Below, piece after piece: positions 10,136 through 21,777 of a stretch of DNA of 64,000 bases. Every line of letters begins with the position of its first letter. Position 1 is the first letter of the stretch. The notes under the pieces are model-generated. The model saw only the letters and a list, made by a program, of their open reading frames with translations, was not told the DNA's origin and made no database searches. Both the position numbers and the translations under genes were made by a program. This DNA is from Mycolicibacterium nivoides (GTDB taxonomy: Bacteria; Actinomycetota; Actinomycetes; Mycobacteriales; Mycobacteriaceae): positions 2,193,238 to 2,257,237 of the forward strand of contig NZ_CP034072.1 in NCBI RefSeq assembly GCF_003855255.1, in the 5' to 3' direction.

Positions 10136-10756
10136 CTACTTCTTGCCGCCGAGCAGGCCGCCGAGGATCTCACCGATGGCATTGCCCTGGCCGCCACCGC
10201 CGCCGCCGAGCACGCTGCCGAGGATGCTGCCCAGCGGGTTGTTGGCGGCGGCACCGCCACCGGTCGCGCCGCCCAGGATGCTGCCGAGGATGTCCCCGAG
10301 CCCTCCGCCGGAAGCCTGAGCCTGCGCCTCTCCGGCCGGAGCGGCGTTCTTCTGGGCGAACTGCTTGCCGATGTAGGCGAGCACGATCGGCGCCAGGATC
10401 GGCAGCAGCTTCTTGATCAGATCACCGCCACCGGCGCCCGTGCCTGCCAACGCCGACGCGACCTGGTTGCTGTCGTTGCCGCCGAAGATCTTCGAGACGA
10501 TCTGGTTGCCTTCGTTGGCGTCGACCTGATCGACACTCACCCCACCGTCGAGCAGGCCGCTGGCGCCCTGTGCGGACACTGCGGACTCGAGGTCACTCGA
10601 ATCGATGTTGTCTGCTTGTACGTTCTCCGCCACACCGCCGACCAGGGCCGGAACCAGGGTCTTGATGGCGGCGTTCACCTCGCCTTCATCTGCGCCGAGC
10701 TTGCTTGCGATATCCGCCACCGGGATCTGCGCGAACAGATCATCGAGACCGGCCAT
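10136..10756 (-). CDS. DUF937 protein, glycine/alanine-rich
   Basis: 206-residue protein with a DUF937-type core: the N-terminal helical part MAGLDDLFAQIPVADIASKL and repeated LPALVGGVAEN/LLPILAPIVLAYIG segments, roughly residues 1-135. A low-complexity tail follows, in which GLGDILGSILGG-like units recur about four times (residues 150-206). Function is unknown. It is flanked downstream by a clear hairpin and has its own upstream gap, suggesting a single-gene transcript. Confidence 0.85.
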   Translation of the reverse strand: MAGLDDLFAQIPVADIASKLGADEGEVNAAIKTLVPALVGGVAENVQADNIDSSDLESAVSAQGASGLLDGGVSVDQVDANEGNQIVSKIFGGNDSNQVASALAGTGAGGGDLIKKLLPILAPIVLAYIGKQFAQKNAAPAGEAQAQASGGGLGDILGSILGGATGGGAAANNPLGSILGSVLGGGGGGQGNAIGEILGGLLGGKK

Positions 10757-10878
10757 TTTTCATCCCACCTTCGTTGCTGGCGTACTGCGTACTGGAAGTC
10801 CTCGACAACGACACTAGTCGAATCTGATCTTGCCCCACAGGTGTTCGACGCAGGCCGATCCGTTCGTGTTGCGCCAGC

Positions 10879-12129
10879 TCAGCTCAGGGCGGTGGTATCC
10901 AGCGACACCCCGGCGGCCGGTAGCCGAGTGAGCAGGACGTCCCCCATGGCGGCCACCGGCGTCAGCACGCCACGGCGGTCCGACAGCGCGTCACGATCGG
11001 TTGCCAGCGCGAGCCCGCACTCGCCGAGCAGCACCGCGGTCGACTTGTATCCGGGGTCGCCTTGCTGGGCCATGCTTGTCACGTACCGGGCGCCCGACGT
11101 CGTCGTGGTGTAGGTCTCGACGCGGTAGTGGCCCCGCTCGCGGGCCCGCTCGCTGGGACCGGTTCCCGGCTTGGGAGCCAGCTTCGCGACCAGGCCGCTG
11201 GGCAGCCGGTTGAAGTAACGGCCGCCCACGCCGAGCGTGAAGGCGTTGGCTCCGGTCACCGCCGCTGCCGCCAGCGGCGCGGCGACCGAGCGGCCCAGGC
11301 TCATCTGCTCGGCGTACTCGAAGCGGCGTCCGTAGGCGTAGTTCAGTAATGCGTTGCTACGCCGCACGATTCGGGTGTTCGGCGCGGCCATGGCAAACGC
11401 GCCGGTCCAGTACCCGGCGAGCTCCGGAGCGATCTCACCACCGCGGCGCCACCGCACGTCGGGCTGAGCGCCGAGTTCGGGCTCGGCCCCACGGTCAGGG
11501 CTCAGCGTGTACGGATCGTTCATCAGCGCCCGGGCCTCCGGGTCCGACGACAGCGTGTCCAGCAGTTCCAGCATCGAGGCCACCGTGCCGCCCGACACGC
11601 CGCCGGCGAAACTGCGCACCACCAGGTTGGTGTCACCGAGTTCCCCGGCGCCGTCTGCGAGCGCCCGCTGATACAGCGCATACACCGTGAGATCAGATGG
11701 CACCGAATCGAATCCGCACGAATGCACGATCCGGGCACCGGTGTCGACCGCCTGCTTGTGATGGAGGTCGATGCTGTCGCGGATGAATGTCGTCTCACCG
11801 GTGAGGTCGGCGTAGTCGGTGCCGGCCGCGGCACACGCCGCGACCAACGGCATGCCGTAGCGGGCGTATGGCCCCACCGTCGTCACCACCACCTGGGTGC
11901 GTGCGGCCATCGCGTCGAGAGAGGACTGAGAAGTGGCGTCGGCGATCACCAGCGGCCACGACTGCGCGCCGGGCCCCAGACCCTCGCGGATCGCGCGCAG
12001 GCGCTCCTCGGAACGGCCTGCCAGGGCGATCCTGGCCGATCCCCCGGCCCCGGCCAGGTACTCGGCCGTCAGTTTTCCGGCGAATCCCGTGGCGCCGTAC
12101 AGCACCAGATCAAACTCACGCTGCGTCAC
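10879..12129 (-). CDS. Saccharopine-dehydrogenase-like NAD(P)-binding protein (trans-acting enoyl reductase family)
   Basis: 416-residue Rossmann-fold protein. The dinucleotide site is LYGATGFAGKLTAEYLA (about residues 9-25), followed by ALAGRSEERL. VTTVGPYARYG and SCGFDSVPSDLTVY are typical of the saccharopine-dehydrogenase-like reductases that include the trans-acting enoyl reductases of mycobacterial lipid synthesis. It holds the position of Rv2449c next to valS. The actual substrate is unknown, and no lipid synthase gene is nearby to suggest one. The stop of the S9 peptidase gene lies 10 bp upstream of its start. Confidence 0.85.
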   Translation of the reverse strand: MTQREFDLVLYGATGFAGKLTAEYLAGAGGSARIALAGRSEERLRAIREGLGPGAQSWPLVIADATSQSSLDAMAARTQVVVTTVGPYARYGMPLVAACAAAGTDYADLTGETTFIRDSIDLHHKQAVDTGARIVHSCGFDSVPSDLTVYALYQRALADGAGELGDTNLVVRSFAGGVSGGTVASMLELLDTLSSDPEARALMNDPYTLSPDRGAEPELGAQPDVRWRRGGEIAPELAGYWTGAFAMAAPNTRIVRRSNALLNYAYGRRFEYAEQMSLGRSVAAPLAAAAVTGANAFTLGVGGRYFNRLPSGLVAKLAPKPGTGPSERARERGHYRVETYTTTTSGARYVTSMAQQGDPGYKSTAVLLGECGLALATDRDALSDRRGVLTPVAAMGDVLLTRLPAAGVSLDTTALS

Positions 12130-12139
12130 GATCTCGACG

Positions 12140-14107
12140 CTACCCGAGCAGTTCGGGCAACTGCACCGGTTCGCCGCGCAGGTGGTCGCCCAGGAACGCC
12201 GTCACCACCTGGTACCAGATCTTGGCGTGCTGCGGCGCCAGCACCCAGTGGTTCTCCGTCGGGTAATACAGGAACCGGTGCGGGCTTTCGCCGTTCTCGT
12301 CGGCGGGCAGCCCCGAAGAGGTGAGCAGCTCGTACCACAGCCGCAGCGCCTCGCCGATCGGTACGCGATAGTCCTTGTCGCCGTGGATCACCAGCATCGG
12401 GGTGGCGATATCGCCGACGAACCGATGTGGTGAATTGCGCTGGGCCATCTCGGGTGTCATCTCCCGGGCCCACCAGTACGCGCCGTCGGTGGTGGGGCCG
12501 AACTGGTCCAGCGCCCACAGGCTGGCATGGGTGACGATGGCGTCGAACCGATCGGTGTGCCCGGCGATCCAATTGGCCATGTAGCCGCCGAACGATCCGC
12601 CCATCGCGGCGGTGCGCGAGGCATCGACGCGCGGATGTGCGCACGCGGCGTCGGTCGCCGCCATCAGGTCGGTGTATGGATCGTCACCCCAGGAGCCCCA
12701 GCCGCGTGCGATGAAGTCCTGGCCGTAGCCGGTGGACAGGCCCGGATCCGGCATCAACACGGCGTACCCCCGGGCGGTGAGCAGCCACGGGTTCCACCGC
12801 CAGTGCCAGGTATTCCAGCTGCCCAGCGGGCCGCCGTGAATCCACAGCACCAGCGGGGCCGGCTCGTCGCCTTCGGGCAGGGTGAGCCAGGACCGGATCG
12901 GGGTGCCGTCGGCGGCGGTCGCGGTCACCTCGGTCACCGTGCCGGGCAGTTCGGGTGCCTCGAGGCACGGCAGCGCGGTGACGGTGCCATCCCGATCGAT
13001 CCGGACCGGATGCGGCGGCACGGCATAGGAGCTGCGCAGCGCATAGATCACTCCGCCGGGCGCGGGACGCACATCGGAGTAGGTGAAATCATCATCGGTC
13101 AATTTGGTGACCGCGCCGGATACCGGGTCCACGGAGAAGATCGGGCCACGGCCGCCGTCGTCGGCCGTCACGATCAGCGCCGAGGAATCCAGCGCCCAGG
13201 CCACCGAGGACGGCCAGCGGTCCCAGTCGCCCGTCAGCTCCACCGGATCTTCTCCGAACCGCATGCAGCACAACGTGATCCGTGGCGGTGCGGTGGGAGT
13301 GGAATGGGTTTCCCGGGTGAAGGCCACCGCGCTGCCATCCGGTGCGATCGCGGGGCGTTCCAGGTCGGCTCCGGGTTCCTGGGCGATGGTGGCGCGTTCG
13401 CCGGTGGCCCGGTCGATGCGCACCAGCACCACCCGCAGGGCCGTGCCAGGACCCGGCTCCTGCCAGGACGTCACCACGAATTCGCCGTCGGCGCTGAGAT
13501 CGAAGGTCGTCTCCCGCAACGCCGCGCCCGGGTCAGCGGTCAGATCCCTCGGTCCGTCGGCATCGAAGAGGTGGGGTTGGTCTGGACCCAGGTCATGATC
13601 CCAGTGCCGGACCGGGTAGCCGGTGTGCAGGATCGCCGACACCTTGGTGTCCTTGCGGGCCTCGCGCTTTGCCTTGTCGTCGTCGACTCCGGCCGATGAC
13701 GGCAGCAGTAACGCGGTGACGACGGTGGCGTCGGCGGCGCGGGCGCTCGCCGCACCCGCGACACCGCCGGGCATCGTCAGCACCTCGGATGCCTCACCGC
13801 CGGCCGCGGGTAACCGCCACAGGGCCGCCGGCGGGTTGTCCTCGCCCTCCCCGGGACGCACCGCGAGGAACAATACGTCTCCGTCGGCGGTGAACACCGG
13901 CGCGGACTCCCCTTTGGCGCCTTGGGTCAGCCGGCGCGCGGGTTCGACCCCAGTAGGATCCAATTCCCATATGGAGCTTAGGAATTCGGTCTTCTTCTCA
14001 TTGAGCGTGCTGACCGTCGTGACCAGCCGCGAGCCGTCGGGCGACACCGCAAGACCGGACACCCGGGGAAACGCGAGGTAGTCGTCGAGATCGTCAAACA
14101 CCGTCAT
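12140..14107 (-). CDS. S9 family prolyl oligopeptidase-like peptidase
   Basis: 655-residue serine peptidase/acyl hydrolase. An N-terminal beta-propeller (about 1-390, repeated SPDGSRL/TADGDVLFLA/APDGSAVAFT blades) is followed by an alpha/beta hydrolase domain. That domain shows the oxyanion region VLWIHGGP, nucleophile elbow GGSFGGYMANW, acid HGDKDYRVP and histidine in ENHWVLAP. The ATG at 14105-14107 follows GGTGGGGAG. There is no signal peptide, so it should act in the cytoplasm on peptides. The substrate is not predictable. Confidence 0.92.
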   Translation of the reverse strand: MTVFDDLDDYLAFPRVSGLAVSPDGSRLVTTVSTLNEKKTEFLSSIWELDPTGVEPARRLTQGAKGESAPVFTADGDVLFLAVRPGEGEDNPPAALWRLPAAGGEASEVLTMPGGVAGAASARAADATVVTALLLPSSAGVDDDKAKREARKDTKVSAILHTGYPVRHWDHDLGPDQPHLFDADGPRDLTADPGAALRETTFDLSADGEFVVTSWQEPGPGTALRVVLVRIDRATGERATIAQEPGADLERPAIAPDGSAVAFTRETHSTPTAPPRITLCCMRFGEDPVELTGDWDRWPSSVAWALDSSALIVTADDGGRGPIFSVDPVSGAVTKLTDDDFTYSDVRPAPGGVIYALRSSYAVPPHPVRIDRDGTVTALPCLEAPELPGTVTEVTATAADGTPIRSWLTLPEGDEPAPLVLWIHGGPLGSWNTWHWRWNPWLLTARGYAVLMPDPGLSTGYGQDFIARGWGSWGDDPYTDLMAATDAACAHPRVDASRTAAMGGSFGGYMANWIAGHTDRFDAIVTHASLWALDQFGPTTDGAYWWAREMTPEMAQRNSPHRFVGDIATPMLVIHGDKDYRVPIGEALRLWYELLTSSGLPADENGESPHRFLYYPTENHWVLAPQHAKIWYQVVTAFLGDHLRGEPVQLPELLG

Positions 14108-14126
14108 GACTCCCCACCGTAACGGC

Positions 14127-14157
14127 GCGGCCCGCACCGGAGTCCGGTACGGGCCGC
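14127..14157 (-). terminator. GC-rich hairpin between lipoprotein and peptidase genes
   Basis: Inverted repeat GCGGCCCGCACCGGA (14127-14141) with TCCGGTACGGGCCGC (14143-14157), one mismatch. Located 15 bp after the lipoprotein stop; no T-tract follows. Confidence 0.6.
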
Positions 14158-14171
14158 GTGATGCGGGTCGG

Positions 14172-14783
14172 TCAGGACACCTTGATGACCTGTCCGGTGG
14201 TGTCGGTTTGCACCTGCTTGCTGCTGCGCTCACCCTGGACGTTGATGAAGATGATGACGTTCGCGTCGAACGGGATGTTGCGCTTGATGCTCACCGTCTG
14301 GACCTTGCCGTCGGGGATCTCGCTGGCCGCCACTGCGCCGTCGATCGCCGCGACGATCGCGCTGGTGGGTACATCGGTGGTGACGAACAGATTCTGCTGA
14401 AGGGCCTCGGTGTCGTCGTCGTAATCGATGGGACGCGACGGTCCGACCGCGCCTGACGTATAGCTCCATTCGTTCAGCTCGGTCGGCGCGTTCGGGTCGA
14501 TCGCCTCGACCTTGAGCAGGCTGGGCGTGATGACGACGTCGACCACCTGCATCGGGTTGGCACCGACCTTCCCCGCGATCGCCGCATAGGCGTTGTCGAT
14601 GCCCTCGGCGGTGAACAGGTTGCCCGAGACCGCTTCGGTGATCTTCTCGGTACCCGAGGAGACGACCTTCTCGGCCGCCCCGGCGGCAGCGTCCCTGATC
14701 TCGGTCACCTTCGAGCAACCACTCAGTGCCGAGGCGGCAATCAGTGTGGCGCCAAGCGCGATACCGAAGCGGGTGAGTTTCAT
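14172..14783 (-). CDS. Lipoprotein of unknown function
   Basis: 203-residue exported lipoprotein. The signal peptide MKLTRFGIALGATLIAASA ends in the lipobox LSGC (about residues 20-23), so Cys23 should be diacylated. The mature part carries an amphipathic stretch (EIRDAAAGAAEKVVSSGTEK) and a compact domain of about 130 residues ending TTGQVIKVS. The fold is not one I recognise with confidence; it resembles small mycobacterial DUF-type lipoproteins. It is transcribed divergently from the monooxygenase gene. Confidence 0.8.
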   Translation of the reverse strand: MKLTRFGIALGATLIAASALSGCSKVTEIRDAAAGAAEKVVSSGTEKITEAVSGNLFTAEGIDNAYAAIAGKVGANPMQVVDVVITPSLLKVEAIDPNAPTELNEWSYTSGAVGPSRPIDYDDDTEALQQNLFVTTDVPTSAIVAAIDGAVAASEIPDGKVQTVSIKRNIPFDANVIIFINVQGERSSKQVQTDTTGQVIKVS

Positions 14784-14881
14784 CGGGTCCTCTCAACTGT
14801 TCTGTCCCGGCACTTTCGGCACGGGAACCTGCGTAAAGACTGTGCGAACGCTGGAAGGCTACCGATCCCAACTCCGGCCAT

Positions 14882-14897
14882 GGTGAGCCACCTCACC
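14882..14897. promoter_or_regulatory. CRP-like palindrome upstream of the monooxygenase
   Basis: GGTGA-GCCACC-TCACC is an exact inverted repeat of 5 bp with a 6-bp centre. It differs from the CRP consensus TGTGA-N6-TCACA only at the two outer bases. It lies 20-35 bp before the monooxygenase ATG and 98 bp before the lipoprotein start. Confidence 0.35.
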
Positions 14898-14917
14898 CCA
14901 CCCGTTAGATTCGACCG

Positions 14918-16066
14918 ATGGCGCAGTCCATTCTGGTCGTAGGTGCCGGTATCACCGGCCTTGCCACCGCAGTCGCGTTGCAGCGGCAGGGATATGAGGT
15001 CACCGTCCTCGAAACCCGCACCGACACCACCACGGGCGCGGGCATCAGCATCTGGCCCAACGCTTTGGCTGCGCTCGACGAGATCGGGCTCGGCGACGCG
15101 GTGCGCGGGTCCGGCGGACGGGTCACCGCCGGCGCGATGCGCTGGCACGACGGCACCTGGCTGCGGCGACCGGCGCCCGACCGCATGATCCGGGCGCTGG
15201 GCGAACCGCTGGTGGTGATCCACCGGACGACGTTGACCGAGATCCTCACCACGGCCCTGCACCCGGGCACGGTCGAATACGGGCTCGGGGTGCAGTCGCT
15301 CGACGACCACGACGGCGGCGTGCGTGTTCGGTTGTCCGACGGATCCGAGAGGAAGGCCACCTCGGTGATCGGCGCCGACGGAGTGGATTCCGTGGTGGCA
15401 CGTCACCTCAACGGCCCGCTGGAACGTCGCTACGCCGGGTACACGGCCTGGCGCGGGGTCGCCGACTGCACCATCGACCCCGAACTCTCGGGCGAGACGA
15501 TGGCCCCCGGGATGGAAGCCGGCCATGTCCCGCTCGGTACCGATCACACCTACTGGTTCGCCACCCAACGGGCTCCGCAGGGACACACCAACGACGACGG
15601 GGAGCTGAGTCACCTCCAACGCATCTTCGGCAGCTGGGCCGACCCCATCCCGGCGGTGCTCGCCGCGACCGATCCCGAACAGGTGCTGCGCAACGACCTC
15701 TACGACCGCACCCCGGCGCGGCGATGGGCGCGGGGACCAGTGGTGATCGCCGGGGACGCCGCACATCCGATGCGCCCGCATCTGGGCCAGGGCGGATGCC
15801 AGGGGCTGGAGGACGCGGCGACGCTGGCCGGCCTCGCCGTCCGGGAGCCGGATTTGCCGACCGCCTTCGCCCGCTTCGCGGCCCTGCGCCGGAAGCGGGT
15901 CATGCGGATCGTGCGGGAGTCACAGTTGATCGGGCGGGTCGTGAACCTGCGCCCGCCGGCGCTCAGCGCCGCGGCCACCCGGGCGACCGTTGTCGTGCCC
16001 GAGTTCGTGTTGACCCGGCACCTGGCCTCGATCGCCGCGCGCGGGGCATTCACCCCGGTCCGCTGA
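14918..16066 (+). CDS. FAD-dependent monooxygenase (class A flavoprotein)
   Basis: 382-residue single-component aromatic-type hydroxylase. Residues 6-14 VVGAGITGL form the FAD-binding dinucleotide fold. The DG motif region is VIGADGVDSVV, and GDAAHPMRPHLGQGG is the conserved ribityl-binding GD motif. NAD(P)H-dependent hydroxylation of a small aromatic or polyketide-like molecule is expected from the family; the substrate cannot be read. It converges with the rpf gene, the two stops lying 2 bp apart. Confidence 0.9.
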   Translation: MAQSILVVGAGITGLATAVALQRQGYEVTVLETRTDTTTGAGISIWPNALAALDEIGLGDAVRGSGGRVTAGAMRWHDGTWLRRPAPDRMIRALGEPLVVIHRTTLTEILTTALHPGTVEYGLGVQSLDDHDGGVRVRLSDGSERKATSVIGADGVDSVVARHLNGPLERRYAGYTAWRGVADCTIDPELSGETMAPGMEAGHVPLGTDHTYWFATQRAPQGHTNDDGELSHLQRIFGSWADPIPAVLAATDPEQVLRNDLYDRTPARRWARGPVVIAGDAAHPMRPHLGQGGCQGLEDAATLAGLAVREPDLPTAFARFAALRRKRVMRIVRESQLIGRVVNLRPPALSAAATRATVVVPEFVLTRHLASIAARGAFTPVR

Positions 16067-16068
16067 GC

Positions 16069-16614
<546 letters not shown>

Positions 16615-16718
16615 TCACTAATGGGTTCGTGTGACCAACGTCACGCGTTACAGAGGGGGCAGAAGTTTTTTCAGAGGTAGCCGAGGCTGGAGCAACCGGA
16701 GGGCCTTCTGATGAAACA

Positions 16719-16752
16719 GAAGCGGCGCCGGGCAGAGGCCCGGCGCCGCTTC
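16719..16752 (-). terminator. Perfect 15-bp hairpin between the two rpf genes
   Basis: GAAGCGGCGCCGGGC (16719-16733) pairs perfectly with 16738-16752 around an AGAG loop. It follows the upstream rpf stop by about 40 bp, and TGTTTC follows on the minus strand. It should insulate the two rpf genes from each other. Confidence 0.75.
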
Positions 16753-16793
16753 GTATCAAGTTGTCAGTGGCTCACGTTGTGAGCGGCTCTGTC

Positions 16794-18168
<1,375 letters not shown>

Positions 18169-18780
18169 TCAGGGCAGATCGGCCGCGGTGTTGACGTTGG
18201 TCAGCGCGCGCTGCGGTGCCATCACGATCCGCTGCGTATCGACGGACTCGGCCAGCGCCCGCATGCTGCGCCGGCCGTTGCGCACCAGATCGGCGATCTG
18301 CTCGGTGAGCGCACTGCGGTAGATCCCCGCCAGGTAGTGGTCCCTGCCGTCCCACGGCAACACGATATCGGCAGGTGACCGCTCCGCAGAGGCCGCCAGG
18401 GTGTCGATCAGCTCCGACGACAGATACGGCATGTCCACGGCGCAGACGAAGGCGCGGTCCAGGCCGGCCTCCGCAACGGCACGCAGTCCGCGACCCGTCG
18501 CCACCAGCGGCCCGACTCCACGCACCTCGTCACGGAGCACCTCGGCGCTCAGCGGCGGCAGTGGCTGGCCGGGCGCTGCGATCACGAAGACCGGTGAACA
18601 GCGCCTACTCACCGCGGCGACCACATGCTCGACCATCGTCGAGCCGTCGAACGGCAACGTCGCCTTGTCGCGCCCCATACGGCGCGAAGCCCCGCCCGCC
18701 AGAACTACGGCGGCGAGCGGGGCTGTGCTCAGGTTGTTTTGGTCAGCGGGGTCAGTCGACGGTCCAGGTGTCTTTGCCAC
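18169..18780 (-). CDS. mobA: Molybdenum cofactor guanylyltransferase
   Basis: Converts molybdopterin to the guanine dinucleotide form (bis-MGD) used by enzymes such as the FdhF-type protein of this window. The nucleotidyltransferase signature [14 protein letters not shown] is near the N-terminus; [12 protein letters not shown] holds the metal-binding Asp, followed by [14 protein letters not shown]. The start is uncertain. I give the GTG at 18778-18780, inside the end of korB, while an ATG at 18808-18810 would lengthen the overlap to 59 bp; neither has a good ribosome-binding site. mobA-korB-korA order matches Rv2453c-Rv2455c. Confidence 0.92.
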   Translation of the reverse strand: MAKTPGPSTDPADQNNLSTAPLAAVVLAGGASRRMGRDKATLPFDGSTMVEHVVAAVSRRCSPVFVIAAPGQPLPPLSAEVLRDEVRGVGPLVATGRGLRAVAEAGLDRAFVCAVDMPYLSSELIDTLAASAERSPADIVLPWDGRDHYLAGIYRSALTEQIADLVRNGRRSMRALAESVDTQRIVMAPQRALTNVNTAADLP

Positions 18781-19834
18781 GCAGCAAGGATTGCAGAGCT
18801 GCGGTGTCATGAGGCTTGGATTCGATGGCCGTGTTGACCTGCTGGCGCGCGGCGTCGTCGTAGGTGGGCCGGCTGACCTTGCGGAAGATACCCATCACCA
18901 TGTGATCGAGGTTCTGCTCGCTCAGCCGCGACAGCGCGAAAGCATAGGCAGGGTCATCGATCTCGGCGTTGTGCACCACGATGTCGGCGGCCGCGACGTC
19001 GGCGGTCTTGGCGACCTCCAGGCCGTACCCGGACTTGACCACGCAGTACTCGCCGTCGGTACCGAACTTGATCGGCTCACCGTGGGTGACGTTGATCAGC
19101 CGTTCCTCGGCGCCTTCCTTGCGGAGCGCGTCGAACGATCCGTCGTTGAAGATCGGGCAGTCCTGCATGATCTCCACCAGCGCGGCGCCGCGGTGCTCGG
19201 CCGCGCCGCGCAGCACCTCGGACAGACCCTTGCGATCGGAGTCCAGCGCGCGGCCGACGAACGTGGCCTCCGCTCCCAGCGCCAGCGACACCGGGTTGAA
19301 CGGGTAATCCAGCGAACCCATCGGGGTCGACTTGGTCACCTTGCCGACCTCGGAGGTCGGCGAGTACTGACCCTTGGTCAGGCCGTAGATCCGGTTGTTG
19401 AACAGCAGGATCGTGAGGTTGACGTTGCGGCGCAGCGCGTGGATCAGGTGGTTACCACCGATCGACAGGGAGTCACCGTCACCGGTGACGACCCACACCG
19501 ACAGGTCCGGACGGGCCAGGGCCAGGCCGGTGGCGATGGTGGGGGCGCGACCATGGATCGAGTGGAAGCCGTAGGTCTCCAGGTAGTACGGGAACCGACT
19601 GGAGCAGCCGATACCGCTGATGAACGCGATGTTCTCGCGCTTGAGGCCCAACTCTGGCAGGAAGTTGCGGATGGTGTTGAGGATGACGTAGTCACCGCAT
19701 CCCGGGCACCAGCGGACCTCCTGGTCACTGGTGAAGTCCTTGCCCTTCTGCGGCTGGTCGGTGGTGGGCACCAGGGCGTTCTTGGTCAGTCCCGCCTCTG
19801 TCAGCCCCAGGTCTGCGCCGATCAGATCAGTCAT
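18752..19834 (-). CDS. korB: 2-oxoacid:ferredoxin oxidoreductase, beta subunit
   Basis: TPP-binding subunit of the CoA-dependent 2-oxoglutarate:ferredoxin oxidoreductase, an alternative TCA route in mycobacteria. The 360-residue product has [12 protein letters not shown] near residue 42, [15 protein letters not shown], and the TPP motif [15 protein letters not shown]...FNNRIYG. The start ATG overlaps the korA stop (ATGA). There is no separate ferredoxin domain, so electrons should go to a free ferredoxin. Confidence 0.95.
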   Translation of the reverse strand: MTDLIGADLGLTEAGLTKNALVPTTDQPQKGKDFTSDQEVRWCPGCGDYVILNTIRNFLPELGLKRENIAFISGIGCSSRFPYYLETYGFHSIHGRAPTIATGLALARPDLSVWVVTGDGDSLSIGGNHLIHALRRNVNLTILLFNNRIYGLTKGQYSPTSEVGKVTKSTPMGSLDYPFNPVSLALGAEATFVGRALDSDRKGLSEVLRGAAEHRGAALVEIMQDCPIFNDGSFDALRKEGAEERLINVTHGEPIKFGTDGEYCVVKSGYGLEVAKTADVAAADIVVHNAEIDDPAYAFALSRLSEQNLDHMVMGIFRKVSRPTYDDAARQQVNTAIESKPHDTAALQSLLRGKDTWTVD

Positions 19835-21777
19835 GCGTTCGCTCCCACACCGCTCGCCTCAACCTCAATCGTGGCCGCCGCCAACCGGGCGAACTTGGCC
19901 TTGTCACTTTCCTTCTCACCGAGTGTGCCGTCCAGGGCCGCATCGATGATGCCTTCGACCTCGTCGGCGAGGAAGGCCATGCCCTCCACCTTGGTCACCG
20001 ACTGGACGTCGACCAGGTACTTGCCGCGCAGCAGCAGCGCCAGCTGGCCCAGGTTCATCTCCGGCACCACCACGTTCGGGTAGCGACGCAGCACCTCACC
20101 GAGGTTGGTCGGGAAGGGGTTGAGGTGGCGCAGATGGGCCTGGGCCACCTTGATGCCCTTGCGCCGGGCCCGCCGGCAGGCCTCGCCGATCGGGCCGTAG
20201 CTGCTCCCCCAGCCCAGCATCAGCAGTTCGGCGTCGCCGGTGGGGTCGTCGACCTCCAGATCGGGCACCTTGATGCCGGCGATCTTCTCCTGGCGCAACC
20301 GCACCATGAGGTCGTGGTTCTTGGGCTCGTACGAGATGTTGCCCGAGCCGTTGGCGGCCTCAAGACCACCGATCCGGTGCTCCAGGCCCGGAGTGCCGGG
20401 CACCGCGAACTGACGGGCCAGGGTCTCGGGGTCGCGCGCGTAGGGAGCGAACGGCTCGCCGGACTTGGCGAACGTGTGCTCGATCGGCGGGTAGGTGCTG
20501 ATGTCCGGAATCTGCCAGGGCTCAGAGCCGTTGGCGACCGCACCGTCGGACAGGATGATGACCGGGGTGTGGTAGTCGATCGCGATCCGCGAGGCCTCCA
20601 CGGCGATGTCGAAGCAGTCCGACGGCGACTTCGGGGCGAGGACCGCGACGGGCGATTCCCCGTTGCGGCCGAACAGCGCCTGCAACAGGTCGGCCTGCTC
20701 GGTCTTGGTCGGCAGACCCGTCGACGGGCCACCGCGCTGCACGTCGACGATGAGCAGCGGCAGTTCGGTCATCACGGCCAGGCCGATCGCCTCGGATTTG
20801 AGCGAGACACCCGGGCCCGAGGTGCTGGTGACACCCAGCGCGCCGCCGTAGGAGGCACCGATTGCCGCACCGATGCCGGCGATCTCGTCCTCGGCCTGGA
20901 AGGTCAGCACGTTGAAGTTCTTGTGCTTGGACAGCTCGTGGAGGATGTCCGACGCCGGAGTGATCGGGTAGGTGCCCAGCACCACCTGGATCTGGGCCAG
21001 GTGCCCGGCGGCCACGATGCCGTAGGCCAGCGCGGTGTTACCCGAGATCTGCCGGTATTCACCCGACTTCAGCTTCGCCGGCGACACCTCGTAGGTGGTG
21101 GCGAATGCCTCGGTGGTCTCTCCGTAGTTCCAGCCGGCCTTCAGGGCCAGGACGTTGGCCTCGGCCACATCGGGCTTGCGGGAGAATTTCTCCCGGATGA
21201 AGGCCTCACTGTGCTCGAGCTCGCGGCCGTACATCCAGGACAGCAGGCCGAGGGCGAACATGTTCTTGGCGCGCTGGCCGTCCTTCTTGGTGGCGCCGAT
21301 CACCTCGACGGCGCCCAAGGTCAGCGTCGTCATCGCAACGGAGGTCACCACGTAGTCGGACAACGTGTCATCCTCTAGCGGATTGTTGTCGTATCCGACC
21401 TTTGCGAGGTTGCGCTTGGTGAACTCATCGGAGTTGGCGATGATCAGGCCGCCGCGGGGAAGGTCTGACACGTTGGCCTTGAGCGCGGCGGGATTCATCG
21501 CCACGAGCACGTCGGGGCGGTCTCCGGCGGTCAGGATGTCGTAGTCGGCGATCTGGATCTGGAACGACGACACACCGGGCAGAGTGCCCTGTGGCGCGCG
21601 GATCTCGGCCGGGTAATTCGGCTGGGTTGCCAGGTCGTTTCCGAACAGTGCAGCTTCAGAAGTGAAGCGGTCACCGGTCAGCTGCATACCGTCGCCGGAG
21701 TCGCCGGCGAAGCGGATGACGACCTTCTCCAGCTTCTGCCGCGGCGCGGCGCCATTGCCGTTGCCGTTCTCACCCAC
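19831..21777 (-). CDS. korA: 2-oxoacid:ferredoxin oxidoreductase, alpha subunit (gamma-alpha fusion)
   Basis: 648-residue partner of KorB. The N-terminal gamma domain (about 15-200, VVIRFAGDSGDGMQLTGDRF) is fused to the pyrimidine-binding alpha domain (IVAAGHLAQ...YPITPASDILHELS...EDEIAGIGAAIGASYGG). A C-terminal transketolase-like region ends near LLLRGKYLVDVQSVTK. It starts with GTG at 21775-21777. A 342-bp gap upstream should contain the promoter of korA-korB-mobA. Confidence 0.95.
   Translation of the reverse strand: MGENGNGNGAAPRQKLEKVVIRFAGDSGDGMQLTGDRFTSEAALFGNDLATQPNYPAEIRAPQGTLPGVSSFQIQIADYDILTAGDRPDVLVAMNPAALKANVSDLPRGGLIIANSDEFTKRNLAKVGYDNNPLEDDTLSDYVVTSVAMTTLTLGAVEVIGATKKDGQRAKNMFALGLLSWMYGRELEHSEAFIREKFSRKPDVAEANVLALKAGWNYGETTEAFATTYEVSPAKLKSGEYRQISGNTALAYGIVAAGHLAQIQVVLGTYPITPASDILHELSKHKNFNVLTFQAEDEIAGIGAAIGASYGGALGVTSTSGPGVSLKSEAIGLAVMTELPLLIVDVQRGGPSTGLPTKTEQADLLQALFGRNGESPVAVLAPKSPSDCFDIAVEASRIAIDYHTPVIILSDGAVANGSEPWQIPDISTYPPIEHTFAKSGEPFAPYARDPETLARQFAVPGTPGLEHRIGGLEAANGSGNISYEPKNHDLMVRLRQEKIAGIKVPDLEVDDPTGDAELLMLGWGSSYGPIGEACRRARRKGIKVAQAHLRHLNPFPTNLGEVLRRYPNVVVPEMNLGQLALLLRGKYLVDVQSVTKVEGMAFLADEVEGIIDAALDGTLGEKESDKAKFARLAAATIEVEASGVGANA

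Noticed and set aside
14108..14233. 42-codon upstream extension of the S9 peptidase
   Set aside because: Runs through the terminator hairpin of the lipoprotein gene; the ATG at 14105-14107 has a good ribosome-binding site.
14780..15781. 333-codon minus-strand frame opposite the monooxygenase
   Set aside because: The plus-strand frame carries GAGITG and the GD motif; the reverse frame is a shadow.
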